Assembly (NCBI GenBank): GCA_036924285.1
Contig: JAYKYS010000009.1
Coordinates: 22,982,001-23,046,000, forward strand
DNA length: 64,000 nucleotides
Direction of reading: 5' to 3'
DNA from: Asterella californica
Lineage: Eukaryota; Streptophyta; Marchantiopsida; Marchantiales; Aytoniaceae
Shown one piece after another: positions 46,540 to 56,393 of the stretch (positions are counted from its first letter, which is position 1; each line of letters starts with the position of its first letter). Made by a program: the position numbers and the translations under genes. The notes beneath the pieces were generated by a model, which saw only the letters and a program-made list of their open reading frames with translations, was not told the origin of the DNA and did not search any database.

Positions 46540-47235
46540 CTTTCGATTCGATGAGTCTCGAGAGTCATCTCCTTCAAATCCTTGTAGCTGAAAGCAAACA
46601 CATGGATATATTTTCGAAATATATCTAGGAATCTACTTTTCTCTTCTTGAGTGACATTGATACCAAACTTCAGGGTAGAGAGTCTTCTCACAATCTCTGC
46701 CTCACTCAACTCTTCTTTGTCAGGATCTTTCTCCACTGCTGGTCGAGACAACAAGTCAATAGCACTAAGCTGATGTACTGATTCATCTCGACCAAATCCT
46801 TCATCCTCAGACAAGGATTCTTGGTCGTAAGAATCCCCAGTATCTACTTCTGAGACACTCTGATCATCCTCCGTATCAGATTCCCAGTAGTCACTAGTGG
46901 GTCTATCAGAGTCAGAAGTCACAACTCCAACACCCGAGAGAGGAACTATCACTCTATGATCTCTAGGCCCAATCCGTAAGTATCCCTTGTGCCACCTATC
47001 CGTGGTGCGCACAACTCTCAACCAAGGCCTACCTAGGAGCAAATCATAACTAGAGTCCTTTAACACTTGAAAAGACATCAATGTTTAAACTCCCATCACA
47101 GACACGACCACCTTCTCTAACACGCCAAGAGGTCTTACCCGTTGCTTGTTAGCCATCCCCACGACAATGCTAGCCGGGCGAGTTGGTTCCATCCCCAACT
47201 TCTTCATCAACCTCTCCGATATGGCGTTTACAGCC
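46540..47235 (-). pseudogene. Element G protease-to-RT linker (3' part of split G)
   Basis: Continues the gag-protease of G beyond the F insertion. At the insertion edge it reads VNAISERLMKKLGM and GMANKQRVRPLGVLEK, then a stop at about 47082 where F has Gln (VQV versus V-stop-T), then MSFQVLKDSSYDLLLGRPWL (47081 on), an acidic stretch, and IHVFAFSYKDLKEMTLETHRIE. Similarity to F ends abruptly at about 46540, where sequence of element E begins in another frame. Confidence 0.8.
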
Positions 47236-48035
47236 TGTCACGTCACAAGTATTCCATTATTTGTGTGCATGTTTATATAAGTTTCATTAGGTATGACTAT
47301 CTTATAGGTTACTCTAGTTCGAAGATCTAAATCTAGAGTGATCAAAACTAGCCATAACTAGCAGAGATAGTTATAACTAAGTTGGGGAAACTATTAGAGG
47401 TTTCACTATGACACTATGTGACAAGTGCGGAGCTCTAAATATGCTTCTCAAAAGTATGTAACTTTGTTGACCATCGCTGATTGGATGCATGATGGAAAGT
47501 CATGCACAAAGATCTAAAGATGCTCCTCAAAAGACGTATTAGTTTGTTGTCGCCTTCCGATTGGATAGGGTGGAAAGTTAACACTTTACAAAAGCTAAAG
47601 TAGGAGAATCTCTTACTTTTGTAAAGTAGAACAAGTAATGTGTGTGCTATTCTTAAAGGCTTAGTAGTCTTTAGAAGTTTTACTATTTTGGATTGCGCAC
47701 TTACCATGAGGTAACGTAACTTAGTGAAAGTTACCACGGTAAGAAGTTGTAGAGTATATAAGGAGGAGTTGAGAAGGTGGAAGACACTCTCATTTTCCTG
47801 ACTGTAAGTAAAGTGAGCATTGGAGACCTTGGGAGTCCTTGAGTATTTTGCGATGTAATGTTGAGAGCGGGATTAGAACTTGTGTGCAGGAACGCTATTA
47901 GAGGTACCGATGTGACCATACGGGTCAGAGAGTTGAGTGAAGTGAGCATGGATGTACTTAAATCTTTGTAATTAGGGTGCACTAGTAATCCTAGTCATCT
48001 GAGGTACCCCTGGGTGAGAGACAGGCCGGCTTACA
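47236..48035 (+). repeat. 5' LTR of element F
   Basis: It starts TGTCACGTCA and ends CCGGCTTACA. A TATA-like tatataag sits at 47755-47762, suggesting transcription starts about 30 bases later. A 12 bp inverted repeat (actttacaaaag / cttttgtaaagt) lies at about 47583-47628. Frames on its minus strand are fortuitous. Confidence 0.95.
47755..47762 (+). promoter_or_regulatory. LTR TATA box of element F
   Basis: tatataag within the 5' LTR, repeated at 54586-54593 in the 3' LTR. The position within the LTR fits the U3 promoter of a retrotransposon. Confidence 0.6.
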
Positions 48036-48038
48036 TTT

Positions 48039-48055
48039 TGGTTCCGTTGCCGGGA
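48039..48055 (+). promoter_or_regulatory. Primer-binding site of element F (tRNA-Asp-like)
   Basis: TGGTTCCGTTGCCGGGA starts three bases after the LTR. It matches 14 of 17 positions of the plant tRNA-Asp primer site TGGCGCCGTTGCCGGGG. Element G has nearly the same site. Confidence 0.75.
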
Positions 48056-48626
48056 CCTCGATACAAAGATTCGTATGTAGTCGTTAGTACAGTTCATGTC
48101 TGTTTTCGAGCATGAGTTCAGAACCTTTGTACATACACCATGTTATAGAGGGCAAGATAAGCTTTCCAATAAGCTTGATATCTCCGAGAGATCAATTGTG
48201 AGGAGAGAGTTATGTCTTTCGGAAGTTAAGGGGGTTTTTCGGTATCAAATAGTGAGCTCTCGGGAAGGAGTTTACAGTCATTTTCATATTTTCAGTTTTT
48301 AGAGTTAGACCTTGAAATCTTCCATGCTGATAGCTTGCAAGATAAGCTATCTAGGCACCCAAATCATGCGTGAATTGATCGAGTAGAACTGGAGTTATGG
48401 CATTCGAAGCGAAGGGGGGTCAAATCTGTTATATCGTTTGCTGAAGTAAAAGAGTGAAAGAATTACAGAATTCTTGAGAGGGTTATGTTCGATCTCTGAG
48501 GCTCAGGGTTGACAAGTTAAGCTTCTACTTAGTAATGTGAGAGATTGTTAAGCGAGAAGATAGTCGAGTGATAAAAAAGTGTCAAACAAACTATAAAGCG
48601 AGAGAGATGTATGACAGATCATCGTC
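48056..48626 (+). other. Leader of element F
   Basis: Untranslated leader between primer site and first ORF, about 570 bases. A packaging signal is expected here by analogy; none can be pinpointed. Confidence 0.5.
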
Positions 48627-49091
48627 ATGGAAGGACAGCAAGAGTGGAAATTGAGGTTGAGCAAGATCCCTCAAGGCTATGCGGTGATAGTTACCGCTGA
48701 TCTGGCGAAAGGAGAATTTCGACTAGAATTTGAGGAAGAAACAGAGAGTAGTCGTAAGAACCAGGAGAAGAACTCGAGGTGCTTTTTGTGTGGAGAAGAA
48801 GGACATAAAGTGAGCAAGTGTCCTACAAAGAATAGACTTTTGCGTGAGCGAAGAGGGTTGGTCGACTTAAGCTTACACATAGGTCCTTCTTCCCCTAGAC
48901 AAGCTGTCATTGACCCTACAACCTTTTGTCCTAGATGTGGAGTGGACGGGATTCCAGTTGAGCACGAGTGTAGCGCAGTGGTTGCTTTGCTAGAAACTGT
49001 AGCCGAAGGTCTGGAGAGAAGGTTGAGTGTAGAAACGGAACGAGTGAAGACCTCTAGCGAGGATGGAGATAGTCTATCACACGAGAGATAA
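48627..49091 (+). CDS. Element F small ORF: double zinc-finger accessory protein
   Basis: 154 codons from an ATG, ahead of gag. It has a basic-to-mixed N-terminus (WKLRLSKIPQGYAVIV), a retroviral-type zinc knuckle CFLCGEEGHKVSKC at residues 52-65, then LSLHIGPSSP, then a second motif CPRCGVDGIPVEHEC at 101-115 (CX2CX8HXC), and a Glu/Ser-rich tail. Element G has an independent copy with the same layout and both motifs, which shows selection on the protein. It ends 135 bases before Gag-Pol, in the same frame but with stops between. Zinc knuckles suggest RNA binding; a nucleocapsid-like or regulatory role is inference. I know of no standard gypsy gene like it. Confidence 0.75.
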   Translation: MEGQQEWKLRLSKIPQGYAVIVTADLAKGEFRLEFEEETESSRKNQEKNSRCFLCGEEGHKVSKCPTKNRLLRERRGLVDLSLHIGPSSPRQAVIDPTTFCPRCGVDGIPVEHECSAVVALLETVAEGLERRLSVETERVKTSSEDGDSLSHER

Positions 49092-49226
49092 GATGACCAT
49101 GAGGGTCAAACTTACTCCAACCTTTGGAGAGGAGAGAGCTCAACGGGGAAATTGTGGATTGCGGTGAAGTGCGATCTTCACATCTGCAAGCAGTACCTCG
49201 AGTAAGAAGAAGAAAAGAAGAGAAGA

Positions 49227-52200
49227 ATGGGGAAACTTCCGGTGTTTTACGGAAAGGATGGAGAAGACGTGGAAGGATTTGTGAGAGACTTCAAAAGAGC
49301 ATGCATTGGCAATGGAGATCGAAAGAAGAGCGAGTGGGTAGGGTTGATACCTGAATTTCTTGAGAGTTCTGCATTGACATGGTATGAGGATAGAAAGAAG
49401 AGAAGAGTAGTGGGGACTCCAGATGATACTTGGGAAGTATTGACGGAGGCCTTAATTGAAACTTTTCTTCCTGATGAAAGTTACGAGAAGTTAATGGTGG
49501 AGGTAACTTACCTCAAACAAGGAGAGAAAGAGAAAGTAAGGACTTATGCCGAGAGGGTGGAGAAATTAGAACAGAAGTTTCGGGTGGTTTTACGAAAGAG
49601 TGGAGATGTAGTAGAACCAACGATGGTGGGCATTGGAGCAATGCTCACAAAGAATTTTATTGGGGGATTGAGGCCGGAGATTCGAACACAAGTGCGGTAT
49701 GAGAGACCAACTTCGAAGGCTGATGCAGTGAAGATCGCAACCAGGATGGAAGAGAGTCTGGATGGAGACGACTTGCAACCAATGACTGTTGGGGCAGCAT
49801 GTGGAGATGTGCAAGGGCCGAGCATGCCAACTCTGAAACCTGCGAGTGTTCCGACTGTTCGATTTCAAAATCTGACTCCGATAGCTCCTACTAGTGCGGT
49901 TACAGTCACTGTACCATCTAGATCTGTTACTCCCGACTTTCGTGATGAGTTGAAAAGTTTGACAGATTCTCTGGCAGATTTGAAGATCAATATGGTGAAT
50001 TTGTTGCAACACCGGAGTCCAAATGTTGGAGGGGGCTCACGAGGTTATGGAAACTATCAGTCCAGAGGTGGACCACCGCAAGGATCACCCAGTAACTACA
50101 CGAGCCAAGGATGTTTTACGTGCGGAGGATCACACTTCCAACGTAATTGTCCGAGTCGTAATGGTGGAACGGCGGATGGAGCTTCAACTTCACAAAGTAA
50201 GGACAAGGGTGTAGCATGCATTGACATCTTGGAGCCGCGAGATGTACGAGAAGGTTTTCAGTCTGTAGAGCTGTTAGCTCAAGAGAGGAAGAGGATGAGG
50301 ACGCATTTCGAGGAGGGAGAACCGGTCGTGATGGAAGATTCTCCAAGTCAAAATACTCGGAGTAGCAAATCTTCTTCAAAAACCAAAGAGCGACGGAAGA
50401 AATTGGGAAATACTGATTTCACAATTTCAATGGAGCAATCAAAATACAATGTGGTGGAAGACGTGGGAAAGCAACGAGCAAACATTACTGTGGGACAGTT
50501 GATTGCTCTGAATCCTTCGGTGAGGAAAGAACTTCGTAGCGGTCTAAGCTCCCGACGAGGTCGGAAGAAGAAGGTAAATCCTTCTACTGTCGGTGTGAGT
50601 GCTTTAGACGCTAGTGAAGGAGAGGTATGCAACAAGGCATCAAAAGTAGAGGCTCGTATCAATGGGAGAGATGTCTCTGATGTTCTTGTCGATGGAGGAT
50701 CGGCAGTAAACGCCATCTCGGAACGACTCATGAGGAAGTTGGATCTAGTACCAACACGTCCTTCTAGTATCACGGTTGGCATGGCTAACAGACAGCGAGT
50801 TAGGCCATTGGGAGTGCTGGAGAGAGTTTGCGTGTCAGTAATGGGAGTGCAAGTAAACATGACATTTCAAATCTTGAAGGAGTCAAGTTATGAAATGTTA
50901 CTCGGAAGACCTTGGCTTCGAGCAGTACATGCAACGGACAACTGGCACAAAGGTTATTTACGCATCGGACCGAATCACCACCGGATCAAAGTTCCATTGC
51001 TCGGAGATCAAGTTGGGACGTCAGAATCGGATCGACCCACATCGGACTACTGGGAGTCAGAAGTTGTCGATACTACTTCTGATGTAGGTACCAATTCTTC
51101 AGATTCAGAATCTGAAAATACATCGTCAGAGGAGGAGAGAGAAGAACGAAATGTGGGTGTGAATGTAGTGGATCTTTTCCCTTCTCCGGAAGTGCAAAGA
51201 GATCGAGACAAAGAACCATTGACTCCCGAGGAGGTGGAGAGAAGAATTGCCACCTTACGTTATGGATCGAAGGTTACTAAAGAGGAGAAGAGTTGTTTCG
51301 AAGAGATCTTTCGTAAATACATTCATGTATTTGCATTTAGTTACAAGGATCTGAGGGAGGTCACACTGGAGCAACACCGTATCGAGTTAGAGAAGGAAGT
51401 CAAACCGGTGCGACAGAAGCAACGAAGAGTGAGTCCTCCAATTGCGGATCTGGTGAAAGAAGAGATCGAGAAGCTGCACACTGCTGGGTTCATTTACGAG
51501 GTGGAGCATTCTGAATGGGTATCACCCATTGTGATCGTAAAGAAGAAAAATGGCAAATTGAGGGTGTGTGTTGATTACAAGAAGCTCAATGCGGTCACAA
51601 AGAAGGATTATTATCCTCTACCTTTCATCGACGAGATCTTGGAAGAAGTGGCGGGAAACGAATGGTACAGCTTTGGAGATGGTTATAGCGGATATAACCA
51701 GATCAAAATTGCACCAGAACATCAACACCTGACCACTTTCACTACTCCGTGGGGTACGTTTGCATTTCGAGTCATGCCATTTGGTCTGTGTAATGCTCCT
51801 GCGACGTTCCAAAGGTTTATGAACAAAGTGTTCGAACCTTTCTTAGGAAAGTTTGTGAGAGATTTTATAGATGACTTTTGTGTTTACGGGAGTAAGGAGA
51901 AGCATTTTGAGCACCTTGTGAAGGTCTTAGAATGTTTAGATGTAGCAAATGCATCTCTCAATCCGGAGAAATGTATTTTTGGGTGTGAGGAAGGGTTACT
52001 CTTGGGTCATATCATATCCAAGGACGGCATTGCCGTTGATCCAGAGAAGGTGCAGAAGATCTTAGAGCTCCCTTTTCCTAGTACTCTCACTAAGCTACGA
52101 CAGTTTTTAGGTATGGTGGGGTATTATCGAAGGTTTATACTCTCGTTCTCACATAAAGCATATGCTTTGACAGCATATCTGAAGAAGGGAGTAGATTACG

Positions 52201-54053
52201 TGTTGATTTTAGGAGATGAAGAAGCTCTAGCCGCCTTTGAGGAACTGAAGAAAGCTCTTACTTCAGCTCCGATCTTGGTTAAGCCCGATTGGAATAAACA
52301 GTTTATTCTATATACGGATGCTTCAAATATAGCAGTAGGATGTACTTTAAGTCAGTATGATGTTGAAGGTAGAGATCATCCTATCGCATATGCTAGTCGG
52401 CAAATGATCAAGGCAGAGAGAAATTATTCTGTGACAGAGAGAGAAGGATTAGCAGTGATCTATGCTTTGAGAAAATTTCGACATTATCTCATAGGAGGCA
52501 AGTTCACTATCGTTACAGATCATAAGGCATTGAAGTACATCTTCAATAAACCTATGGTCGAAGGACGATTAGCAAGGTGGAAGCTCTTATTGTCAGAGTA
52601 CGACTATGAGATCTGCGATCGACCAGGGAAGAAACACGCGAATGCAGATTTGCTATCTAGAGCTTACGATGGGGATGGAGAGGAGCCGGTGGATGACACC
52701 TTTCCTGACGAAGATTTGATGGTCTTGAGCAACTCTATTATCCCAATAGAATATCAAGAAATTTGGGATTTTGTTACGGAAGGTGTCTATCCAGATGGGA
52801 TGCGGACCAGAGAGAAGAAGGCACTGGTGAAACGAAGTCAACCTTACTCGGTGGTGGAAGGTGTGTTATTCCGTGAAGGAGTTGATGGGGTCCTGAGAAG
52901 AGCTGCGAGCAAGGAGGAGTCTCTACGACTCATGGAAGAATTCCATGACGGTCCAGTATGTGGAGGACATTTCGCAGGCAAGTTGACGGCTCATAAGATA
53001 CTCGATGCGGGATATCACTGGAGGGGGATGTTTAGAGATTGCTTGACGTATTGTAAAACCTGTGATGTTTGTCAAGCTTTCGCTATCAAATCTAGTGTTT
53101 CCACTCCTCTTAGATCTATTCCGGTTCTTGGACCTTTCGAGAAATGGGGAATAGATTTTGTTGGGCCTTTGAATCGCACCCCTCGCAACAATAAGTATAT
53201 TGTTGTAGCCACAGATTATCTTACGAAGTGGGTAGAAGCTAGACCTCTTGTAACTATTGGAGAAGTTGAGGTGGGTAGATTTCTATACGAACGGATCATA
53301 ACTAGGTTTGGATGTCCTTTGGAGTTAGTTTCTGATAGGGGTCGAGAATTTGTGAGTGGCATGACTACTGCTATGTGCACCCACTTCTCCATTTCTCAGA
53401 GGGTTACTACTTCATATAAACCTAGTTCAAACGGTTTGGTAGAGAGGACAAACTTTACCTTGTGTCAGATGTTAGCAAAGGATGCTGACATGGAAGGGGC
53501 CAAACACAACTGGGACAAGCGTCTTCATGCGGTTCTATGGGAGTATCGAACAACAGTGAAGACATCTACGGGATATTCACCTTTCAAGATGGTGTATGGG
53601 TTGGAATCCAGATTACCGATCCAGTTCGACCTAACCACCTTTCAGACCTTACAAGCTGGATTAAAGAGAAAGGGTGGTCAAATAGCTGAGAAAGAGAGGA
53701 GAGAAACTTTGTTGGAGCTGGAGGAGAATAGAGACGATGCAGCTCAACGAATTGAGATGGCCCAACTACAACAGAAGAAGAGCTACGACAAGCGCTTGGC
53801 GAAGAACAAAACGAAGTTACAGCCATTTCAAAAGGGTGAGTGGGTGATGCTATGGGATGCTATTAGACACAAGCGAGTTCAAAAGAAGTTCTTACGTCGA
53901 TATTTTGGGCCTTTCATCATCTCCAAAGTGTGGAGTAATAACACCTATGATCTTCAAGAGAGAAGTGGTACGTTCTTCGACCGAGTGAACCACGACAAGT
54001 TGAAGAAGTTTCATCAACGTGATACTTCACTCCGAGGACGGAGTGAAAATTAA
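49227..54053 (+). CDS. Element F Gag-Pol polyprotein (1608 aa)
   Basis: One open frame. Gag core at about 1-180 (FVRDFKRACIGNGDR, ALTWYEDRKK, YEKLMVEVTYLKQGEKEKVR). Zinc knuckle CFTCGGSHFQRNC at 296-308 (CX2CX3HX4C, one residue shorter than usual). Aspartic protease with LVDGGSA, catalytic Asp about 489. RT around 700-960 with VCVDYKKLNAVTKKD, GYSGYNQI and the active site FIDD at 880-883. RNase H from YTDAS (about 1029) with TEREGLA and TDHKAL. Integrase with a zinc finger (H1240, H1248, C1276, C1279/C1282) and a D1310, D1370, E1406 triad (DX35E), then a GPF module (YFGPFIISKV, 1559 on). Gag and Pol share one frame, so all products must come by proteolysis. No chromodomain. The start ATG follows the small ORF by 135 bases. 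Confidence 0.97.
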   Translation: MGKLPVFYGKDGEDVEGFVRDFKRACIGNGDRKKSEWVGLIPEFLESSALTWYEDRKKRRVVGTPDDTWEVLTEALIETFLPDESYEKLMVEVTYLKQGEKEKVRTYAERVEKLEQKFRVVLRKSGDVVEPTMVGIGAMLTKNFIGGLRPEIRTQVRYERPTSKADAVKIATRMEESLDGDDLQPMTVGAACGDVQGPSMPTLKPASVPTVRFQNLTPIAPTSAVTVTVPSRSVTPDFRDELKSLTDSLADLKINMVNLLQHRSPNVGGGSRGYGNYQSRGGPPQGSPSNYTSQGCFTCGGSHFQRNCPSRNGGTADGASTSQSKDKGVACIDILEPRDVREGFQSVELLAQERKRMRTHFEEGEPVVMEDSPSQNTRSSKSSSKTKERRKKLGNTDFTISMEQSKYNVVEDVGKQRANITVGQLIALNPSVRKELRSGLSSRRGRKKKVNPSTVGVSALDASEGEVCNKASKVEARINGRDVSDVLVDGGSAVNAISERLMRKLDLVPTRPSSITVGMANRQRVRPLGVLERVCVSVMGVQVNMTFQILKESSYEMLLGRPWLRAVHATDNWHKGYLRIGPNHHRIKVPLLGDQVGTSESDRPTSDYWESEVVDTTSDVGTNSSDSESENTSSEEEREERNVGVNVVDLFPSPEVQRDRDKEPLTPEEVERRIATLRYGSKVTKEEKSCFEEIFRKYIHVFAFSYKDLREVTLEQHRIELEKEVKPVRQKQRRVSPPIADLVKEEIEKLHTAGFIYEVEHSEWVSPIVIVKKKNGKLRVCVDYKKLNAVTKKDYYPLPFIDEILEEVAGNEWYSFGDGYSGYNQIKIAPEHQHLTTFTTPWGTFAFRVMPFGLCNAPATFQRFMNKVFEPFLGKFVRDFIDDFCVYGSKEKHFEHLVKVLECLDVANASLNPEKCIFGCEEGLLLGHIISKDGIAVDPEKVQKILELPFPSTLTKLRQFLGMVGYYRRFILSFSHKAYALTAYLKKGVDYVLILGDEEALAAFEELKKALTSAPILVKPDWNKQFILYTDASNIAVGCTLSQYDVEGRDHPIAYASRQMIKAERNYSVTEREGLAVIYALRKFRHYLIGGKFTIVTDHKALKYIFNKPMVEGRLARWKLLLSEYDYEICDRPGKKHANADLLSRAYDGDGEEPVDDTFPDEDLMVLSNSIIPIEYQEIWDFVTEGVYPDGMRTREKKALVKRSQPYSVVEGVLFREGVDGVLRRAASKEESLRLMEEFHDGPVCGGHFAGKLTAHKILDAGYHWRGMFRDCLTYCKTCDVCQAFAIKSSVSTPLRSIPVLGPFEKWGIDFVGPLNRTPRNNKYIVVATDYLTKWVEARPLVTIGEVEVGRFLYERIITRFGCPLELVSDRGREFVSGMTTAMCTHFSISQRVTTSYKPSSNGLVERTNFTLCQMLAKDADMEGAKHNWDKRLHAVLWEYRTTVKTSTGYSPFKMVYGLESRLPIQFDLTTFQTLQAGLKRKGGQIAEKERRETLLELEENRDDAAQRIEMAQLQQKKSYDKRLAKNKTKLQPFQKGEWVMLWDAIRHKRVQKKFLRRYFGPFIISKVWSNNTYDLQERSGTFFDRVNHDKLKKFHQRDTSLRGRSEN

Positions 54054-54066
54054 GTCTGGGGGTAAA
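54051..54066 (+). promoter_or_regulatory. Polypurine tract of element F
   Basis: taagtctgggggtaaa directly abuts the 3' LTR. It would prime plus-strand DNA synthesis. Confidence 0.8.
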
Positions 54067-54866
54067 TGTCACGTCACAAGTATCCCATTATTTGTGTGCA
54101 TGTTTATATAAGTTTCATTAGGTATGACTATCTTATAGGTTACTCTAGTTCGAAGATCTAAATCTAGAGTGATCAAAACTAGCCATAACTAGCAGAGATA
54201 GTTATAACTAAGTTGGGGAAACTATTAGAGGTTTCACTATGACACTATGTGACAAGTGCGGAGCTCTAAATATGCTTCTCAAAAGTATGTAACTTTGTTG
54301 ACCATCGCTGATTGGATGCATGATGGAAAGTCATGCACAAAGATCTAAAGATGCTCCTCAAAAGACGTATTAGTTTGTTGTCGCCTTCCGATTGGATAGG
54401 GTGGAAAGTTAACACTTTACAAAAGCTAAAGTAGGAGAATCTCTTACTTTTGTAAAGTAGAACAAGTAATGTGTGTGCTATTCTTAAAGGCTTAGTAGTC
54501 TTTAGAAGTTTTACTATTTTGGATTGCGCACTTACCATGAGGTAACGTAACTTAGTGAAAGTTACCACGGTAAGAAGTTGTAGAGTATATAAGGAGGAGT
54601 TGAGAAGGTGGAAGACACTCTCATTTTCCTGACTGTAAGTAAAGTGAGCATTGGAGACCTTGGGAGTCCTTGAGTATTTTGCGATGTAATGTTGAGAGCG
54701 GGATTAGAACTTGTGTGCAGGAACGCTATTAGAGGTACCGATGTGACCATACGGGTCAGAGAGTTGAGTGAAGTGAGCATGGATGTACTTAAATCTTTGT
54801 AATTAGGGTGCACTAGTAATCCTAGTCATCTGAGGTACCCCTGGGTGAGAGACAGGCCGGCTTACA
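54067..54866 (+). repeat. 3' LTR of element F
   Basis: Same length as the 5' LTR and identical to it except for C at 54084. The flanking base group agcc (54867-54870) repeats the four bases before the 5' LTR. Confidence 0.95.
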
Positions 54867-56393
54867 AGCCGATCCTCCATCCACCAATACGTCAGAGACG
54901 TAGTGACTATTCAACCGGACTTCAATCTTTGAAGCCCTAGTGCATACCTCTGAAGCATGCACATCCACCACACCAACTCCCACAGACTTTGATGTCTTGC
55001 TCTTGGGTTTCTTCTTCTTGCTTTTCTTAGAACTCAGTCCTCCTCTGAGTTCTCTTCGTAAGCTGGGATTAAGTGCGATCAGTTGTCCAACAGTGATGTT
55101 GGTTTTCTGAGCACCCACATCTTCAACCACATCATATCCCGCTTGGGAAGATGAAATGGTGAAATCTGCCATCCCCAGCTTCCTTCTTGGCTCCCTTGGT
55201 GTACTCGAAACATTACTCGAACGAGTACTTCTACTTGCTGACTCCTCCATGAAAACCGGTTCATCAGAAAATCGAGTTCTTTTCCTTTCTTGAGCTAAAA
55301 GCTCCACCAGTGCATGAGAAGAGTTTGAACTCTCTCCTTTCTCGTAGATGGGATCTCGCACGACATCGATAGTAGCCAACCCCTTGTCTCGTCCTTGTGA
55401 TGGATTTCCTCCACCCACATTCATTCTGACAGCTTCGGCACCTCTCGCTCCGTTGTTAGGACAATTTCGCTGAAAATGAGAACCTCCACACGTCCAACAA
55501 GTGATTCCTCCAAAGTTACCTTGGTTACCTCCAAAGTTACCTTGATTTCCTCGGTTGGGATTGTTGTCGTAACCTCTTTGACCTCCTCCTCCACCTTTGT
55601 TCCTCCATTCTCGTAACTGCACCACGTTTATCTTGAGATCCGCAAGAGTATCGGTGATGCTCTTCAGCTCGGCATGAAAATCAGAGGTGGCAGTAGACAT
55701 CGTTGTTGGGACAAACGGTCTTGGTCCCACCGTTGGAATAGGAGCTGACGTTGAAGCAATCACCAATTGTGATGGTGCAGGTGCGATCGTTGTGACTACA
55801 CCAGAAGTCGGAGTTGACACCAGAGCAGGATGATGAGGTTGGATGATATCTCCTTCATCCAAACTCTCTTCCATATTTATCGCTATCTTGATAGCCTCCG
55901 CTTTGGTTGCTGACTTCTCGTACCTCACTTGGGTTCGAATTGAAGGCCTCAACCCTCCCACCAAGTTCTTGGTCAACACTGCTCCAATCCCCGCCATCGT
56001 TAGCTCCACATTGTCTCCACTCTTCCGTAGGACCGTCCGAAATTGTTGCTCCAACTTATCCACCCTTTCGGCATATTGCCGAACTTTCTCGTCGTCCCGT
56101 TGCTTCAAATGAGTAAGCTCCACCATGAGCTTCTCATAACTCTCTTCTGGAAGAAATTCTTCGATGAGTGCATTACTCAACGTCTCCCATGTGTCCTCAA
56201 CTGCACCAGGTGTTTTGCTCTTCACTCGGTCGTCATACCACGTAAGAGCAAAATCTTCTAAAAACTCTGGCAGTAACAACACCCATTCTTCCTTCCTTCT
56301 CACGTTGTTTCCGATGCAACCCCTTTTGAAGTCTCGTACAAATGGTTCTACATCTTCATTGTCCTTGCCATGAAACACTGGTAACTTCCTCAT
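54867..56393 (-). pseudogene. Element G gag and protease start, split by element F
   Basis: Minus-strand frame of exactly 509 codons from the ATG at 56393 to the F insertion. It aligns throughout with the gag of F: LPVFHGKDNEDVEPFVRDF, ALTWYDDRVK, EESYEKLMVELTHLKQ, zinc knuckle CWTCGGSHFQRNC (about 55460-55500), YDVVEDVGAQKTNITVGQLI, and the protease LVDGGSA at the break. The frame itself has no stops. The break lies one residue after the catalytic D-G-G-S, and the rest of the protease is at 47235 and below. G was therefore an intact-looking gag when F landed. Confidence 0.9.

Larger units (their letters stand above)
47236..54866 (+). mobile_element. Element F: young, complete Ty3/gypsy-type LTR retrotransposon
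   Basis: It has 800 bp LTRs (47236-48035 and 54067-54866, TGTCAC...CTTACA) with a single difference (T at 47253, C at 54084), a primer site, a small zinc-finger ORF, an uninterrupted 1608-codon Gag-Pol, a polypurine tract, and flanking 4 bp agcc duplications (47232-47235 and 54867-54870). The order protease-RT-RNase H-integrase makes it Ty3/gypsy; no chromodomain follows the integrase. Everything needed for an autonomous element is present. Confidence 0.95.

Noticed and set aside
47435..47982. Two minus-strand ORFs repeated at 54266-54813
   Set aside because: They are identical because they lie in the two LTRs of F; they are antisense frames in non-coding LTR sequence.
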